Shown: in pieces, positions 63,715-64,000 of the stretch | Position numbering within the stretch: position 1 is the stretch's first letter | Layout of the letters: the number at the start of each line of letters is the position of its first letter | The notes under the pieces: model-generated | Databases searched by the model: none | What the model was told of the DNA's origin: nothing | Seen by the model: only the letters and a program-made list of their open reading frames with translations | Source: Mycolicibacterium rhodesiae JS60 | GTDB taxonomy: Bacteria; Actinomycetota; Actinomycetes; Mycobacteriales; Mycobacteriaceae | Length of the DNA stretch: 64,000 nucleotides | Direction of reading: 5' to 3' | NCBI GenBank assembly: GCA_000230935.2 | Contig: AGIQ01000001.1 | Coordinates: 620,001 to 684,000, forward strand | Made by a program: the position numbers and the translations under genes

Positions 63715-63833
63715 GTCCGCATGCTGCTGCGAGGCCCCGACAATCGCCTGCTCGAGGCGGCGAAAACGCCGCCAGGGCTGTGGAATTCTCTTTCTTCACA
63801 ACCATGGTGTCGATCTCGCGCTGTGGATAACCT

Positions 63834-64000
63834 CTAGCGCCAGCTCGGCAGCCAGATCTCCATGTTCCACGTCGACTGCGAGATCGGGACGCCGGTCAGC
63901 ACCGGATACAGCCAGGCGAAGTTCGTGATCACCACGGCGACATAGCAGCTCACGACGATCAGCCCCAGCGTTCGTCGTTCGGCATTCTGGTTGGGCGCGT
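63834..64000 (-). CDS. pmt: Protein O-mannosyltransferase, 3' end only
   Basis: The last 54 codons are visible: a TM helix (LIVVSCYVAVVITNFAWLYPV) and the C-terminus TWNMEIWLPSWR, which matches the end of the actinobacterial polyprenol-phosphomannose-dependent protein mannosyltransferase (Rv1002c). This gene neighbours arcA in M. tuberculosis, supporting the call. The enzyme O-mannosylates exported proteins. The rest lies beyond the window. Confidence 0.82.
   Translation of the reverse strand, partial: APNQNAERRTLGLIVVSCYVAVVITNFAWLYPVLTGVPISQSTWNMEIWLPSWR

Overview
The window is a high-GC actinobacterial chromosome segment that I read as a non-tuberculous Mycobacterium (Mycolicibacterium-type). 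The gene order follows the M. tuberculosis Rv0958-Rv1002c region: MoxR/VWA pair, DUF1707, echA7-fadE12-accA2-accD2-fadE13-Rv0976c, rpmF, mprAB-pepD-moaB2, mscL, fmdB/ruc, galU-moeA1-rimJ-Rv0996, tRNA-Ala, patA, alkB, arcA, pmt. Between mprAB and mscL lies an MspA-type porin, which the tuberculosis complex lacks. M. smegmatis carries an msp paralogue at this position.

Layout. 1-5.3 kb: a MoxR-like ATPase (cut at the window edge) with its VWA partner, a secreted low-complexity protein and a DUF1707 protein. 5.4-13.8 kb: a tightly overlapping minus-strand operon of acyl-CoA dehydrogenases, a biotin-dependent carboxylase, an enoyl-CoA hydratase and an AtuA-like protein, which looks like an acyclic-terpene or branched-acid pathway. 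14-23 kb: rpmF, the MprAB envelope-stress system with its protease PepD, moaB2, a porin, MscL, a SAF protein, an EAL phosphodiesterase, and an FmdB/Ruc chaperone behind a CIRCE element. 23-27.8 kb: 5-FTHF cyclo-ligase, galU, moeA1 (Glp), rimJ, glpR and tRNA-Ala.

27.9-41.7 kb is accessory. Its centre is a TetR-controlled operon (31.2-36.2 kb, possibly to 37 kb) holding two paralogous polytopic membrane proteins, two single-helix microproteins, a NorD-like VWA protein, a NorQ-like AAA+ ATPase and a membrane-anchored protein with an exported cysteine pair. The two membrane paralogues share a 197-bp block with no differences, which indicates recent gene conversion. I do not recognise the membrane core. 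The NorQ/NorD pair suggests that it is a metalloenzyme or another complex that needs ATP-driven maturation. This is the best candidate in the window for an undescribed system. A second TetR/P450 pair and several secreted proteins follow.

41.7-48.4 kb: a plus-strand cluster of a membrane methyltransferase, an MmpL transporter, a type III polyketide synthase, an ICMT-type methyltransferase, a FAD oxidoreductase and an SDR, resembling the SrsABC alkylresorcinol/alkylquinone logic with a dedicated transporter. 48.4-59.2 kb: cAMP-dependent acetyltransferase PatA, a divergent AroE-like dehydrogenase, a DUF222/HNH protein, lipoproteins, a PE-PPE-type esterase, TspO, a choloylglycine-hydrolase-like enzyme, AlkB, SoxR and ArcA. 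59.2-64 kb: a two-domain CaiB-type CoA-transferase, an alcohol dehydrogenase remnant with a large internal deletion, an F420-type luciferase-like oxidoreductase, an AbiEi/DUF559-like protein, and the 3' end of the protein mannosyltransferase gene.

Many genes lack a Shine-Dalgarno and instead have a TANNNT hexamer 6-8 nt before the start codon, which is the mycobacterial leaderless signature. I used this to choose several starts. No rRNA, CRISPR array, insertion sequence or prophage was seen.
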